Shown here: one piece after another, positions 43,958 through 55,189 of the stretch
Position numbering within the stretch: the first letter of the stretch is position 1
Layout of the letters: each line of letters begins with the position of its first letter
NCBI GenBank assembly: GCA_025201765.1
Contig: MU623415.1
Location: forward strand, 113,201 to 177,200
DNA length: 64,000 bases
From: Daldinia sp. FL1419
Taxonomy: Eukaryota > Ascomycota > Sordariomycetes > Xylariales > Hypoxylaceae
Reading direction: 5' to 3'
Notes under the pieces: model-generated
What the model saw: only the letters and a program-made list of their open reading frames with translations
Told to the model about the DNA's origin: nothing
Database searches by the model: none
Translations under genes and position numbers: made by a program

Positions 43958-45875
43958 TTAGTTCGGGTCCTCGCCCATGTAATTTTCCTTCCTCCTCTTG
44001 CCCAAGAACATGGACTTCAACTCGTCGCGGAATCGGGTAGGGGGTTCGTTATACGAAGCCTCGTAAGCGTCGATAAACGGTTTCTCCCAGACGAGATCGG
44101 CCTGCGCGGGAGAGACGAATTTCGTGCGTCGGGATATTTTCCAGCCGAAATATGTACAGAATGCTACCATGGCCATCGTGTAGTAGGCGAAAAAATTACC
44201 CACATTCCAGTGTCCGGGTAAGAACACCGAGTAGCCAAAAGTAGCCTCAATGAGGATCATCCATACTAGGCCTATGTATCCACAGTACGGTTGGAACCAG
44301 CCGCAATATGGTAGGGTTTTGCGGTCGATTCCTTGCGCCTTGGTCGCATTGTAGAAAAAGATGTATGTTAAACTTAAGACGATGTAGTTGATCATCTGCG
44401 AGCCCTGCGTAAGTGTAGCAAGCCACGTTACCACTTGCGCCGTATTGTTAGACACCTGCAGGAAGGATAGGAATGGGAAAACCATGACGAGGGCGAAAGC
44501 ATAGACCGGGATGCCGTTCTTAAGCGTCTTCTTGAAGATTTTAGGTGCCTGGCCTTCGCACGCTAGGCCGTATAAGGATCGCATGGCGCAGTATGTGTAG
44601 GCATTTCCAGCGCTAAAAATACTGGTAATCATAAGAGCGTTGACGATGTGGGGAAGAATTCCGACTCCTAGGTTCTGCATCGCGATGACGTAGGGTGAGC
44701 CGGCAGCGGTTCCAGTATCCGCGTTCTGTAGGGTTAGATCGTTATACGGAAGGACGATACCGACGCAGAGTGCGCCGCCGATGAAGAATATACCGAATCG
44801 CCAGTAAACCGTCTTGAACCCATTTTTAAGATACGTTCGCGGGCGTTCCGCCTCTCCGGCAACCATAGCAAGGTACTCGGGTCCCACGACGGTGAAACCA
44901 GCAGAGAAGACGGCGCCAAGTAAACCCTCAAAGCGACCTAATGCACCGTCGTGAAGATACGTAGCGAAGGATCCTGGCTCTCTCCAATACCGAAACCCGT
45001 AGGCATCGTGTTTGGGGTTACCCCCACACATCGTGACTAGAGTAAACATGTATAAGATGCAGATAAGGAGAATCTTGCCCATGGATAGCCAAAACTCGGC
45101 TTCTCTAAAAAACAAGAAAAAAGGATCTAGATTAGCATAGATTCTAGGTGCGGCAATCAATTGGTCTGAGCGGCCGTGGGGTCGTGGAGTGCAAATCTAC
45201 GATAATGCTCGGCGATATGCTGGGATTCTTGGGTTGGAGTAATGCACGTACCCGAAATATTGTACGGCCACGATATTGATAAGGCTATCATTCATGTTAG
45301 TTTATCTGTCATCCAATGTTGTAATAGCCAAGAGTTTAAAGGAGGGTTACATACGCAAAGAGTACAATACATGCTATACAAATGGCAGCTGGAGGAATGT
45401 CATCCTTCCAGTATCCAAGTACCAAATTGATAGCAGATATCTCGAAGGGGACAAGACAGGCTTCGTAGAGGAAGAAATTCCATCCGGCCATGAATCCCAA
45501 AGCTTCGTCGACCCATTTACCAGCCATTCGAATGAAAGAACCGGAAATGGGCATATAGGTAACCATTTCGGCCGTGGAATTGTTAACCATAGCGACCATA
45601 ACGGAATAGATAGCATATCCGAGAAGGAGGCTACCCGGTCCGCCCTTGGCGAGACCACCACCGATACTGACGAAGAGAGCGGTACCAATACTGCCACCGA
45701 CGGCAATCAACTGGATTTGGCGGTTACCCAAGTGGCGGAGGAGTTGATTTTCAGTCGAGACTTCGACCAAAGTCTCACGAATGTCACCATCCGAGGCTTC
45801 GCTCTTCTCCTCACTCATTGTTCTCTTGGGTGAGGGTGGTGACGCCGGTTGAGACTTGTCGTGTGCTACCGCCAT
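43958..45875 (-). CDS. Amino acid permease (APC/YAT family, DIP5-like)
   Basis: A 566-residue plasma-membrane-type permease with exons 45875-45355, 45284-45252 and 45104-43958; exon 2 is only 33 bases. The phases close. The first helix motif is QLIAVGGSIGTALFVSIGGG, then NSTAEMVTYMPISGSFIR and VDEALGFMAGWNFFLYEACL. The middle has RFEGLLGAVFSAGFTVVGPE and ERPRTYLKNGFKTVYWRFGI, and there are about twelve hydrophobic segments in all. The motif set fits fungal yeast-type amino acid permeases, close in style to dicarboxylic amino acid permease Dip5. Specificity cannot be confirmed. The N-terminal 45 residues are cytosolic, rich in Ser and Lys. Confidence 0.9.
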
Positions 45876-48800
45876 ATTGAGAGCACGATAGAGAACTCCG
45901 CTGAGAGAGCGGAATACTGGATAGAGTGTAAGAAGATTGCTGGAAGTGCAGAGGCCTCGATATCATTATAGTGCGCACGCGATGGCGTCTTGTTTTATTT
46001 TCCGCGGTCGGAAATATACCAATATAGTTTTGGCTTGAAGCGACGAAGTGCCCTACCTGATATCCAATGCTTAAGGCCAGAGACGGGTAAGCAATAATAA
46101 ATAAAAAGAAGAAAGATTAAAAAATATTAAAAAAAAAGGGAATAAATACGATCGGCCAAGTTTAGTTTTGTACAGAGAGTATTACAGCGTTCAAGGTACA
46201 TGGTTTCAAAGGTACTTTCTTCGAGGTACTTTCTTCAAGGTACTTTCTTCAAGGTACCTGTTGCCCATAACCGTACGGTAGTGTAACCTTACGCCCGGCC
46301 TATGTCATCATGGCTTACAGGGGTATTATAACAAAGGTGGGGAAATGAGCCGCTATCGCCCCTCTCCGACAAGGGGCCTGATTGTCGGATCAGTGGGGGG
46401 TACACCGCTGTTCGCGTGATGGTCAGCCGGATCGGCTCAGCGCCGAAGCCCCGGGCAATTGGGTTACTAGGTAGGAGGTAATTATTAAGTCAGGAATCAA
46501 ATAAGTTGTGTAATGTCGCAGTGTTTTAGCTTATCGCGTTTTGTTGTTGCATTCCAATTTTGCGATCGAGAATATGGCAATTTACGTACCGCACATCGTT
46601 ACGACCAATACCACCGGGATCCCGGTTTAGGGATAGGGTCACGATTAAAAACGTACGCACATTTCTGATAGTATGCATTCGTAGTATGCATGTCATTCAC
46701 ACCGCGGTCAACGCCAAGACCAGATACGACGCAGGCGAGGAAGAAAGGAAAATTAAATTCGGCCTACTTATATGCGTAGTATCCTCGCTAACTCTTAGGT
46801 ATTCCTCTCTTATTCGTTCCTCCGAGCTAGACTCTAAGCCAAGTCCCGCCAAGACACCAATCAACTCTCGTTGGAGTACGTATACGCAGGCTCCCCAGTG
46901 GTATTCCAAGGGTTCAGCTCCGCCAGGTTTCTCCAGGGTCTGCTAGCTGGGATGCACGATGCCGTAATTGTGCCTGGAGTAAGTTGAGAGACCTGCCCTT
47001 CTGAGGAAACTAGCTAATGGACTGTTGTTGGAAATTCCCATCAACGCGATCACTGGATTTGCTTCTACGCCTTTACGAACATGAACAGGTCTAATAAATG
47101 TACGGCTGATTTAATCTGTCGTGTTCAGTATCCGGCACGTAGTAAAAGTTCTAAGTTGAAGGAATATAACTAGGCACACGAATATATGAGTTAGTATAAT
47201 AACAACTGTTCTCAACCTAGGCGAGTAATACCAAAGACATCCACCAATAGCATACAACTAAATAGCCCCGCCATCTCAAAACTTATACATAACTGTTCAT
47301 TATCTAGCATTTATGTATTAGTCTCGGACAATACTCTCTTTAGCTGAGCCCCTCCCGCGCAGATCGAGAGCGAAGTGGCACGTGTGTATGTTGTTTCAAA
47401 CGCAGATCTCACCAGACTTGTATGTTGACGGCTGATCCACGACTTTTACCGAGTCTTTAATGGTCCTCGGTCCGAGTTAGTGCGAGGGGCATATACCTAT
47501 ATTAAAAAGTCGTCGCTCTATTCAACTGATGAAAGTAAAATCGTAGTGGTATCGTATCGTGTTTACGTTAGGTATCTTGGCGGCTGAGAAGAAAACGGAG
47601 CCTTGGATTACCCATATAACGCACTATTGGGTTTCACCGAAATATTTTTTGAACCCTCCTTGTTCCACCCGGCGCCGAGCTTTGTGATCAAAAGTATAGA
47701 ACGGCAGGCGAAAATTTGGCTGGGGAAACGGCAGGGACGGCAAGGAACGGCATACGTTATTGGGTGAGTTTTCGGGGCAACAGCGGCCATTACAGAGGCG
47801 CATGCAGAAGAAATGACTTTTAGCGTCGCAAAGTTTTAGGGCTGAGTGGCGTTAGAAACCGTCCAATCTACCCCTTGCGTCCGACGGTACGGGAGTTATA
47901 CCCACATAGAGGTTAGGTGACTTCCAATCAGGTTTCTTACATTACTTGGGTACATGGATATTTGCTAAGGGGTACACCGGTTGAGTAACCACTGAATGTG
48001 ATATGTTATGTACCATGGTACATACCTCCTCATACGTCCATTCGAAACTCTGAATTATTTCGTTAAATGCGAATAAGAGATCACCCGATCATGATAGTAA
48101 ATGAAAATTTTAAGCTGATATAATAAAAACCTAAGCATAATATTACATACAACTCTTTATAGTTAAATATAATTAAAACACCTAATCTAATATCATTAGG
48201 ATAATATTCTTACAATAAATTCCCGAAAGAAGGTGGCGTAAGTATAACTCGTGTACATACATACCTACATACAACCGTAGTTACGCCCAAGCTGTCACAC
48301 CGTTTGTGAACCCAGTGAATATTTCGCCCGTACTATTAATCGTACCATAATATGTAATATGTTGTAGAAAGCCAAATCGAACTTTGGAATGATAGCGCCG
48401 ACTGTAAGTCACCGAAACATAGGTATCTAGCAACTGCACCGCATAAAATCGCCACGGGGGAGCCAACAGAATGGGGAGTAACTAGAGCAACGCTATGTAT
48501 TCGTTGCCCCACAAGCCACGCATCGTTACACTACGGCGGCTGGGCAGCGAAGAGACCCCTTATTCAGCGATGATCATCCAAGACCATGCGTGTGACCTAC
48601 TACTAAGTATAGTAAAGTCTCGAAGTAGCATGTAATGTGTTAAGCTGTCAATTGGAATTGGTTAATATAAAGCGTTGGAATCCGCGTATACATATATTCC
48701 GAAAAAGAACAACAACAACTTTTGCTCAACATACTATTCCATCTCTTGTTGCGCTGGAGGTATAATTTCGTATTAGTTTCCAAACCCGCGGCTTTTACTA

Positions 48801-49409
48801 ACACCATCCTACCAACAAAACGTCGTCACATTAGGATTGCTCATGTACATGATAACTGCAATATGGAAAACCCTTTCGCAGCGAAGGTCCAAAAAAAAAA
48901 GGTATATGGCACAAAATATCCAGAAAATCCGAGTTACGTTTCAATTGACCATATCCGCCGTTGCTTATGTACATCGATGTTTGTGATTTCGGGGTAATTA
49001 TAAAATCAAGAATGTCATTAACTCTTATACTATCGAAAGCAAATAGTCTTATCATAACAGATTAATATCAAAACCGCAAGATTATAGATAAAAGCTGTGT
49101 TTTAATACCATATTCTAATAGCTATTGACAATTAACAACCAATCAAATGCGGTATCCACCCGAAGGGCGCGACGATGCGTAGAGAACCAGCGGCGCAGCG
49201 CTAGTATCTCAGTCCGAAAGCCGGTTCCGCTCTCCGCGCTCGGGATCCTCTAAATAGACGTCCATCGTAAACATTCGTATAATACTCATAGTTCAACTGA
49301 TCTTTGGCAAGTTTTATGGAAGATATCAATACCCAACAACTTCAGTTAAAGATTTGAGAACCGTCATATAAACTTCGTCGTATTCGTGTTTATAATACTC
49401 TTCCCCACC
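45876..49409. other. Long intergenic stretch with 14-bp tandem repeat
   Basis: 3.5 kb without a supported gene. It includes the permease promoter, a triple repeat of GGTACTTTCTTCAA at 46211-46252, and long AT-rich parts (48050-48240). ORFs up to 129 codons (46560-46946) lack motifs and are rejected. It is the longest gene-free stretch of the window. Confidence 0.5.
46211..46252 (+). repeat. Three tandem 14-bp units (GGTACTTTCTTCRA)
   Basis: GGTACTTTCTTCGA once and GGTACTTTCTTCAA twice, then a fourth GGTACC start, seen directly about 340 bases upstream of the amino acid permease start. Confidence 0.9.
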
Positions 49410-51131
49410 ATGATATCTACCAGGGGAAAAGGCTGGGCGAATTTCTACTTCGCCCACGGTGGTTTAAACAACTACCATGCCACAAATAATCCAACCGGGC
49501 CCGTGAACTTCTTATTCGCCGAAAATGTGAGTCGGCAACGGGCGGGCTACCCCTATATCTGAAGTGCTGACGTGAAATCTAGTGGCTTTTGCATAAAGAC
49601 TTGACGGACTATATCAACACTCACGTAAGGCACAAACTCGCTAAAACTTTGGACTACGGGCGACTAAGGCTTTTATATCAAGGCTAATTTCGATCCGCAA
49701 CTATGCGCGTACGGAGAAGGATACACCGGCACGGTACGGCTGCGAAATGCAATGGCGAAACACTTGAATGCGCACTTCGAGCCGGCCCGCGAGATCGATC
49801 CCGAGGAAATCACCTTCGCAGCCGGAGTAACGGCCCTGAACGAAGCTTGTGCTCTTCTCACTTGTGATCCAGGGAAGCAGGAAGGTATCCTACTTGCCGG
49901 GCCAGTCTACGGGGCCTTCTCTCGAGATCTGACTATGAGAACTGGGTAAGTGCTATTCATACGATAAGTCCCACTCGCATTCTAATAGTTACGCCGTCAA
50001 AGCGCAGTGTTGGAGTATATCGATGCTGGAGACACGGAGCAGTTCTCGCCGGACTGCGTAGCGGCTTACGAAGCGGGCTTCGAAGCAGCGAAGGCACGCG
50101 GTGTTAATATTAAGGCGATAATTATCTGCAATCCTCATAATCCCTTGGGTGAGTGATAACAAGATCTATAACTGGACATCAACTTACACCTAATTTTCCT
50201 GCAGGACGTTGTTTTGCCCGCGAGACTCTAGTTGGACTCATGCGCCTATGCGCGGCAAAGGGGATTCATTTAATAAGCGACGAAATATATGCACTCTCGG
50301 TTTTCCGCCGCGACGACGGTCCCTCTGAGGAATTTACCTCTGTGAGATCAATCGATTCTACCGGAATTATTGATCCGGCCCAGGTTCATGTGCTTTATGG
50401 CATGTCGAAGGTAAGTGTCTACGTATTTTGACTGCAACTCAACTAAATTCTTACGTTATCGCTAGGACTTCGGCGCGGCTGGGATGCGACTGGGCTGTCT
50501 GATATCTCAGAACAAGGAGTTCACTAAAGCGGCTCGCGCTATATGGTATGCTTTCACTGCTAGAAATTTGCTAAGTAGGTGGTGTGCTCACGTGAAGAAT
50601 TAGTTGCTTCTCCTCGCCTTCTCAATTCTCGATGGACCTTGCGGCCAAGTTCCTTGATGACCAAGTCAACGTGGACAAATTCCTCGAGAAGTCGCAAAGG
50701 CTGTTGCTTCAGAATCGCTTGATAGCCGAAAATCTCTTGGACGAGGCTGGCGTTGGTTACCATAAAAAGGGGTACGTAAAATTTAATGCGAGCTTACGCG
50801 TGTAAGAACCGCATTGATCTAACAGTGGCTTAGGAATGCCGGCCTTTTTATTTGGCTCGACTTGGCCCCTTTCTTACCACTAGAGGAGACCAATGGAAAT
50901 GCATGGGAAGCCGAAAAGTTGCTCGCGCAGCGTTTTGATAAAGCGGGTGTTTCCATGTCAACTGGAGGACAATACCATGCTCCGAAGCCGGGTGGGTTCC
51001 GTCTCGTGTATTCTTTCCCAGAGGATGCTCTTCGGGAAGGAATTAAGAGGTAGGTCTTTACTTTCCATTGAGCAACCCCCCTAAACGTATGCTGACAACA
51101 ATGCAGGATATTGCTTGTTTTGAAGCGATAA
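49410..51131 (+). CDS. ACC-synthase-like PLP-dependent aminotransferase
   Basis: An enzyme of aminotransferase class I/II close to 1-aminocyclopropane-1-carboxylate synthase-like proteins, in about nine exons: 49410-49526, 49583-49624, 49683-49947, then exons near 50008-50149, 50205-50410, 50466-50544, 50603-50771, 50834-51049 and 51107-51131. Motifs in order: CAYGEGYTGTVRLRNAMAKH, FAAGVTALNEACALL, IIICNPHNPLGRCF (split by an intron), HLISDEIYALSVF, YGMSKDFGAAGMRLGCLIS with the PLP-binding Lys, and GGFRLVYSFPEDAL with the carboxylate-binding Arg. True ACC synthase makes the ethylene precursor in plants; the fungal relatives mostly have unknown activity, often in secondary metabolism. The N-terminal part MISTRGKGWANFYFAHGG is shorter than in many relatives. 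The exon model is by eye. Confidence 0.83.
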
Positions 51132-51459
51132 TCGAATTGTTACCATTTGAACTAAGAGCTTTCTTTGTCTAAAGATCATTCCTATCATGTAACAAGGGGA
51201 GGATTGCCAGTACCCTAGATAATAGGTAGGCGTCTTTATGGTGGTATACAATGTTCTTGTCTACCTTGCCATACCCCTATGATTGGCTTCATGCCCGGGT
51301 GTATATAACTCGGCCCCGTCGGGGGGTCACGAAGGAATATACTTCAGATAAATATCAATACCAATAAATCGACTCAGGAGTACCTTGCCCTACCACTATA
51401 ACTACACGTATTCTCTCAGCATCTTTAGGCTTCATACTATTAGACTTTCCCCATTCAAA
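51132..51459. other. Intergenic, promoter of the YNLRPR protein
   Basis: 330 bases with a TATA-like GTATATAA at about 51300. No gene seen. Confidence 0.5.
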
Positions 51460-53268
51460 ATGTCGACAGGATCCAACGCTAGTCAGGAGTCTACGTATGA
51501 AATAGGCCCGGACTGGTTTCTAGGCCGAAGAGATGAATTCCTTTCCCAGGTCAAGGTTGTTGATCTACCGAGACTTCAAACACCATACCCACCACCTGAA
51601 CCTCTGGTAGAGGTATCACCCAATGGGAAAGTTAAGCAGATAAAAGATCGTTATAACCAGTGGTTTCGCAGGGAAATCCTACATCTTGATTACCCACGTC
51701 TTCAGTACATCATACCGCAAAACGTAAGCGTCATTATCCGCGATAGTGAGACCAAGGAGATTGTTCTCATCATACTTCGCGACTTTGTCCCCGGCGAAGA
51801 CATGAAACATACGATAACAAGCGTATGCCAGATGATCGCCTCGCATTATCAGTATAATACGGATGATAGTGCAGGAATCATTAGAAACTTCGGATACGGG
51901 CGTGACGCACGGGATGAGAAGCAGAAGAATGCTAATAGTGCGTCAAAAAGCTTGGCCTTAATCGTATGGAACTTGATGGAGAGTAAGTTTCCCGACGAGA
52001 TTATTGGCAAATACAATGATATTGTCAGAGAGCACGGTTTTCCCCGGATGGACATGGTAAACTTAAATGAGACCTTCTCGTTTAATATAGGTGGCGAAGA
52101 TGTTGTGTCCGATGCAAGTACGATGGATCCGGAACCGTCAATTGGGGACGGCAACGATTGGATGATCTCTTTTAATATCAATGCCCCTGAGGATCCTTAC
52201 AGAGGCGGTAAGTTTTATTTGGCTTCATATGGCGTTGCGATGCTACCTGCCGCCAATACAGCGGCTGCGTATCGTCCTTGGGCCTCCTATAGCGCGTCGC
52301 CATCCAAGACACCGGGGAAGCGGAACCGCAAGATTCGAGCAAACAATAAAACCCGTATAATGACGAGTTCAAGTTTAGGACTAGCATCCGGAACTTCGAA
52401 TAATGTTCAGGCGGGTCGGGCGAGATCAAATACTCAGCATGACGATAACAGAGGGAGGGTTAAAAGGACTAGGAGGACTAAAGCCGAAATGATGCGAGCA
52501 CGCGCTCTCTCAACGAACGTGCCTTCACCGTACAACTTACGTCCCAGAACAACAAAGCCAACTTACAATCTAAATGAACTACCGCGGACAGACGATCTCT
52601 CGGAGAATGAGCGAGAGCCGTACAACCTACGTCCCAGATCAACCAAACCGGCTTACAATCTAAATGAACCATCGCCAGGACTAGTTGATGATTCTGATAA
52701 TGATCACGCTGACGAAACTACTGCTTCGAACTTTGTCGATCCATATAACCAGTCTACTCAAGAACACCAAGATATTGATAACTCCGAGCTCAGCGGACAG
52801 GGTTGGCCTTCCGAAGGATCTGAAGACACTCGAGAGTACCTGCCTCCTTCCCGGCACTTGCGCCCCGACTGGAAGATCAGTCCAGAACGCCGATCTGCTG
52901 AGGATATTGAGATGCACGATTCTACCGATGTCGAAGAGTATGGGGCTCCTGGAGGATATCAGCAACCTCAGGAATACCTAACCCCTCTACAATACCTATC
53001 CGATCAACCATACGTGTCTCCTTATCAGCAACACATGCCTCCTCCTTACGATTACCAACCCACCCAAGGCTATCAGACCGTTGATGGATTCGACCAACCC
53101 ATTCCCATTCAATACGCCGAGGGCTACGGGCAAGTTCCGGCTTATTTACCGGCACCACCACCTGGAGAATGGTCAGTCGTCCGGGGGTATGAAACGGTTC
53201 AGGACGGAGAGCGTTATCTACATTTGATGGGTGATCCGTCTGAACACCATTACCTCTGGAAAGAGTAG
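51460..53268 (+). CDS. Unrecognised protein with YNLRPR repeats and Q/Y/P-rich tail
   Basis: A 602-residue single-exon protein with its first ATG at 51460 (the frame is open 75 bases further up but has no ATG). Residues 1-290 are ordered-looking: IGPDWFLGRRDEFLSQVKVV, then WFRREILHLDYPRLQYIIPQ, VIIRDSETKEIVLIILRDFV and SVCQMIASHYQY. Near 230 the segment NDWMISFNINAPEDPYRGGK with FYLASYGVAMLP after it resembles the GG-x-F core strand of fungal 2OG-oxygenase-like proteins, but no H-x-D iron motif is visible. Residues 280-370 are basic (KRNRKIRANNKTR; GRVKRTRRTKAEM). YNLRPR occurs near 358 and 388, each followed by TYNLNE or AYNLNE. The last 120 residues are rich in Gln, Tyr, Pro and Gly. No function is assigned. 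It may bind nucleic acid. Confidence 0.65.
   Translation: MSTGSNASQESTYEIGPDWFLGRRDEFLSQVKVVDLPRLQTPYPPPEPLVEVSPNGKVKQIKDRYNQWFRREILHLDYPRLQYIIPQNVSVIIRDSETKEIVLIILRDFVPGEDMKHTITSVCQMIASHYQYNTDDSAGIIRNFGYGRDARDEKQKNANSASKSLALIVWNLMESKFPDEIIGKYNDIVREHGFPRMDMVNLNETFSFNIGGEDVVSDASTMDPEPSIGDGNDWMISFNINAPEDPYRGGKFYLASYGVAMLPAANTAAAYRPWASYSASPSKTPGKRNRKIRANNKTRIMTSSSLGLASGTSNNVQAGRARSNTQHDDNRGRVKRTRRTKAEMMRARALSTNVPSPYNLRPRTTKPTYNLNELPRTDDLSENEREPYNLRPRSTKPAYNLNEPSPGLVDDSDNDHADETTASNFVDPYNQSTQEHQDIDNSELSGQGWPSEGSEDTREYLPPSRHLRPDWKISPERRSAEDIEMHDSTDVEEYGAPGGYQQPQEYLTPLQYLSDQPYVSPYQQHMPPPYDYQPTQGYQTVDGFDQPIPIQYAEGYGQVPAYLPAPPPGEWSVVRGYETVQDGERYLHLMGDPSEHHYLWKE
52528..52668 (+). repeat. 90-bp period coding direct repeat with YNLRPR motif
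   Basis: Two copies of a unit coding PYNLRPR-x-x-KP-x-YNLNE start at 52528 and 52618, 90 bases (30 codons) apart. Most bases agree in the motif part, and the intervening part differs. It lies inside the unrecognised protein gene. Confidence 0.75.
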
Positions 53269-53527
53269 ATACGGGGGAGTTTTATGAACAAGAGAGGTGA
53301 AGAGTGGTAGTTACCGATTAGACTAGTATAAAGATGTGATATAACACCCCAACCCATTTTTAAAAGTGAGCCATGAGGTACAGATGTCCTGACGTAGTTT
53401 CACATTGCCGCGAGTAAAAGTAGGTACCTAGTGTTGCAAGAATGCGAGGTTGTATCAGATACTGGAGAATCTATTAGAGATCCCCAACTGCCTAACCTAA
53501 TAAGATCCCCTATATCCCGAATTTGAT
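53269..53527. other. Short intergenic, convergent ends
   Basis: About 260 bases between convergent genes, with AGGTACCTAG at 53422. No feature beyond the 3' flanks. Confidence 0.5.
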
Positions 53528-55189
53528 TCAGGCCCTCGTGAACTCTTCACCCTTATCAGTCTGAGCATCCATGTTCCAAACAATCTTACTAAACCCTCCC
53601 TTCGGACCCCTTTCAAAGTGGAGCAACCACGCATTCGCGCTGTAGTGAAATAGCCCACGACGAACACGTTCATCCGCAGTTGGCAGGAATATAAAACTGT
53701 CGTGATGGTAGTGGGAAAGCGTGTGTTCTTGCGTTGACTTTCCGTTGATATTGAACTTGAGCGACCCGCCGTCTTCGAAGACCTCGAGCGACATCACTTT
53801 GGTGGTGTGCCAGTAAGTACCCAGCAGCTCACTATGTGATGGTTCCTTAGTTCCGGGAGTTTGTCCTTCTTCTAGAGTCTTGGCCATGGTTTTATGTATC
53901 GTACTCCATTTCTCGGCAGCCCTTTCAGCAAGAGGTTGTAGGTCTCTCGGGGACGGAACTTCTAGGACGGCTTGGAGGATTGTCTGAGCGGCCCAGTCTG
54001 CGGTGTCTCCCAGGGATATCGAGTTCGTTAGTACGGTTATTACTGCCTGGAGCTCTGGGATAAGCATGAAGCAGGTATTGTAGCCGGTGATGGCCCCATT
54101 GTGGTAAAAGATCTGGTACGGTCTGGAACCAGTCCCTATATCTGGCATTCCTTCCTCGAGTAGCGAGGGGTTAAACCCAATTTTGCCGAATTGTGCTGGT
54201 GTAATTACTTTAGCAAAACCTAGTCCGTAGAGCTCGTCAAAGCCATGGGCTTTCCTTAGGAAGCTGTGACCTGATAGTATGGTACCAAGACCTTTTATGG
54301 CAGGTTCTTTACCGTGGAAAAGACTGAGTATTGTGCGACCCCACGTAAGCATATCATGTAGAGTGCTCTTAACCCCACCAGCGGGAGACATGAGTGTTCC
54401 GCTCATAGATGACAAATTGGTAACCTTGGATGGGGATTTATCGTCCAGGACTAGATATGGTAATGCTGTTGAATTAGGCGGCACTTTCTCCTCGATTATC
54501 GTTGTTTCTTTGAGTCCGACCTTTTCAAGGACTCGCGTAGCTAAAACTTCGCCAAACGGCAAATGCGTAACGCGTTCAGCAATCTCCCCGGCTAAAGCGT
54601 ACATCCAATTGTTGTAGAGCCACTTGGACCGTAGTGGATATAGTGGTGGAAGATGGTTCAACATAGTAGTAAGAGAACTTTTGGGAGCGAGAACTTCTCC
54701 GTTTGCGCCGAGCCACATAACATCAAGTCGACCAAGACCTGTGTTATGGGAGAGGATGTCAACCAGAGTTAGGCGGCTAGATAAAGACGGGTCGGCTTTG
54801 AAAGAAAGCTCTGGGATATAAGAGCTCAGGGGTTCGTCCCATTTGAGGAGACCTTCATCCACTAGCTGAGCGATTGTCGCCGCCACAAAACCTTTCGTCA
54901 AAGACCCTATCGTATATCGCGTACTTGAATTTGCAACTTCTTTGGTTTCTAAGTTGGCGAATCCGAGGCTGTGTTCTAGGATCGTCTCGCCTTGATACAC
55001 TACACCTATTGACATGCCTGCCGTTCCTCCAATCTTCCGGATTGTGTCCACTTGAGGCAGCACATGCTCAAGCCCATCGCGGATTTTGCTATGGCGGAGT
55101 GAGGAACCCATCATAGGAACTTGAGTAGCAATTGTCATATGGTGAAGCAGTAGCAAGGCAAGGATGTAAATCATCACAGGCGGCAGCAT
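53528..55189 (-). CDS. Beta-lactamase-fold serine hydrolase (class C/PBP-like, putative transesterase/esterase)
   Basis: A 553-residue single-exon protein. Residues 4-22 (PVMIYILALLLLHHMTIAT) form a signal peptide or membrane anchor. The serine-active site SxxK is in YTIGSLTKGFVAATIAQL near residue 98, the YxN motif is in KWLYNNWMYALAGEIAE near 195, and an H-x-G-like element GSRPYQIFYHNGAITGYNTC is near 370. Hydrophobic ordering around LTLVDILSHNTGLGRLD is typical of the family. Members hydrolyse esters or amides or transfer acyl groups, including fungal secondary-metabolism transesterases of the LovD type, but those are shorter. The C-terminal 130 residues contain a lipocalin-like beta-rich part (DGGSLKFNINGKSTQEHTLS), as in other long fungal relatives. 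The substrate is unknown. Confidence 0.85.
   Translation of the reverse strand: MLPPVMIYILALLLLHHMTIATQVPMMGSSLRHSKIRDGLEHVLPQVDTIRKIGGTAGMSIGVVYQGETILEHSLGFANLETKEVANSSTRYTIGSLTKGFVAATIAQLVDEGLLKWDEPLSSYIPELSFKADPSLSSRLTLVDILSHNTGLGRLDVMWLGANGEVLAPKSSLTTMLNHLPPLYPLRSKWLYNNWMYALAGEIAERVTHLPFGEVLATRVLEKVGLKETTIIEEKVPPNSTALPYLVLDDKSPSKVTNLSSMSGTLMSPAGGVKSTLHDMLTWGRTILSLFHGKEPAIKGLGTILSGHSFLRKAHGFDELYGLGFAKVITPAQFGKIGFNPSLLEEGMPDIGTGSRPYQIFYHNGAITGYNTCFMLIPELQAVITVLTNSISLGDTADWAAQTILQAVLEVPSPRDLQPLAERAAEKWSTIHKTMAKTLEEGQTPGTKEPSHSELLGTYWHTTKVMSLEVFEDGGSLKFNINGKSTQEHTLSHYHHDSFIFLPTADERVRRGLFHYSANAWLLHFERGPKGGFSKIVWNMDAQTDKGEEFTRA

Noticed and set aside
46560..46946. A 128-codon ORF in the long spacer
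   Set aside because: It has no recognised motif, no splice partners and no coding-like structure; it is probably chance.
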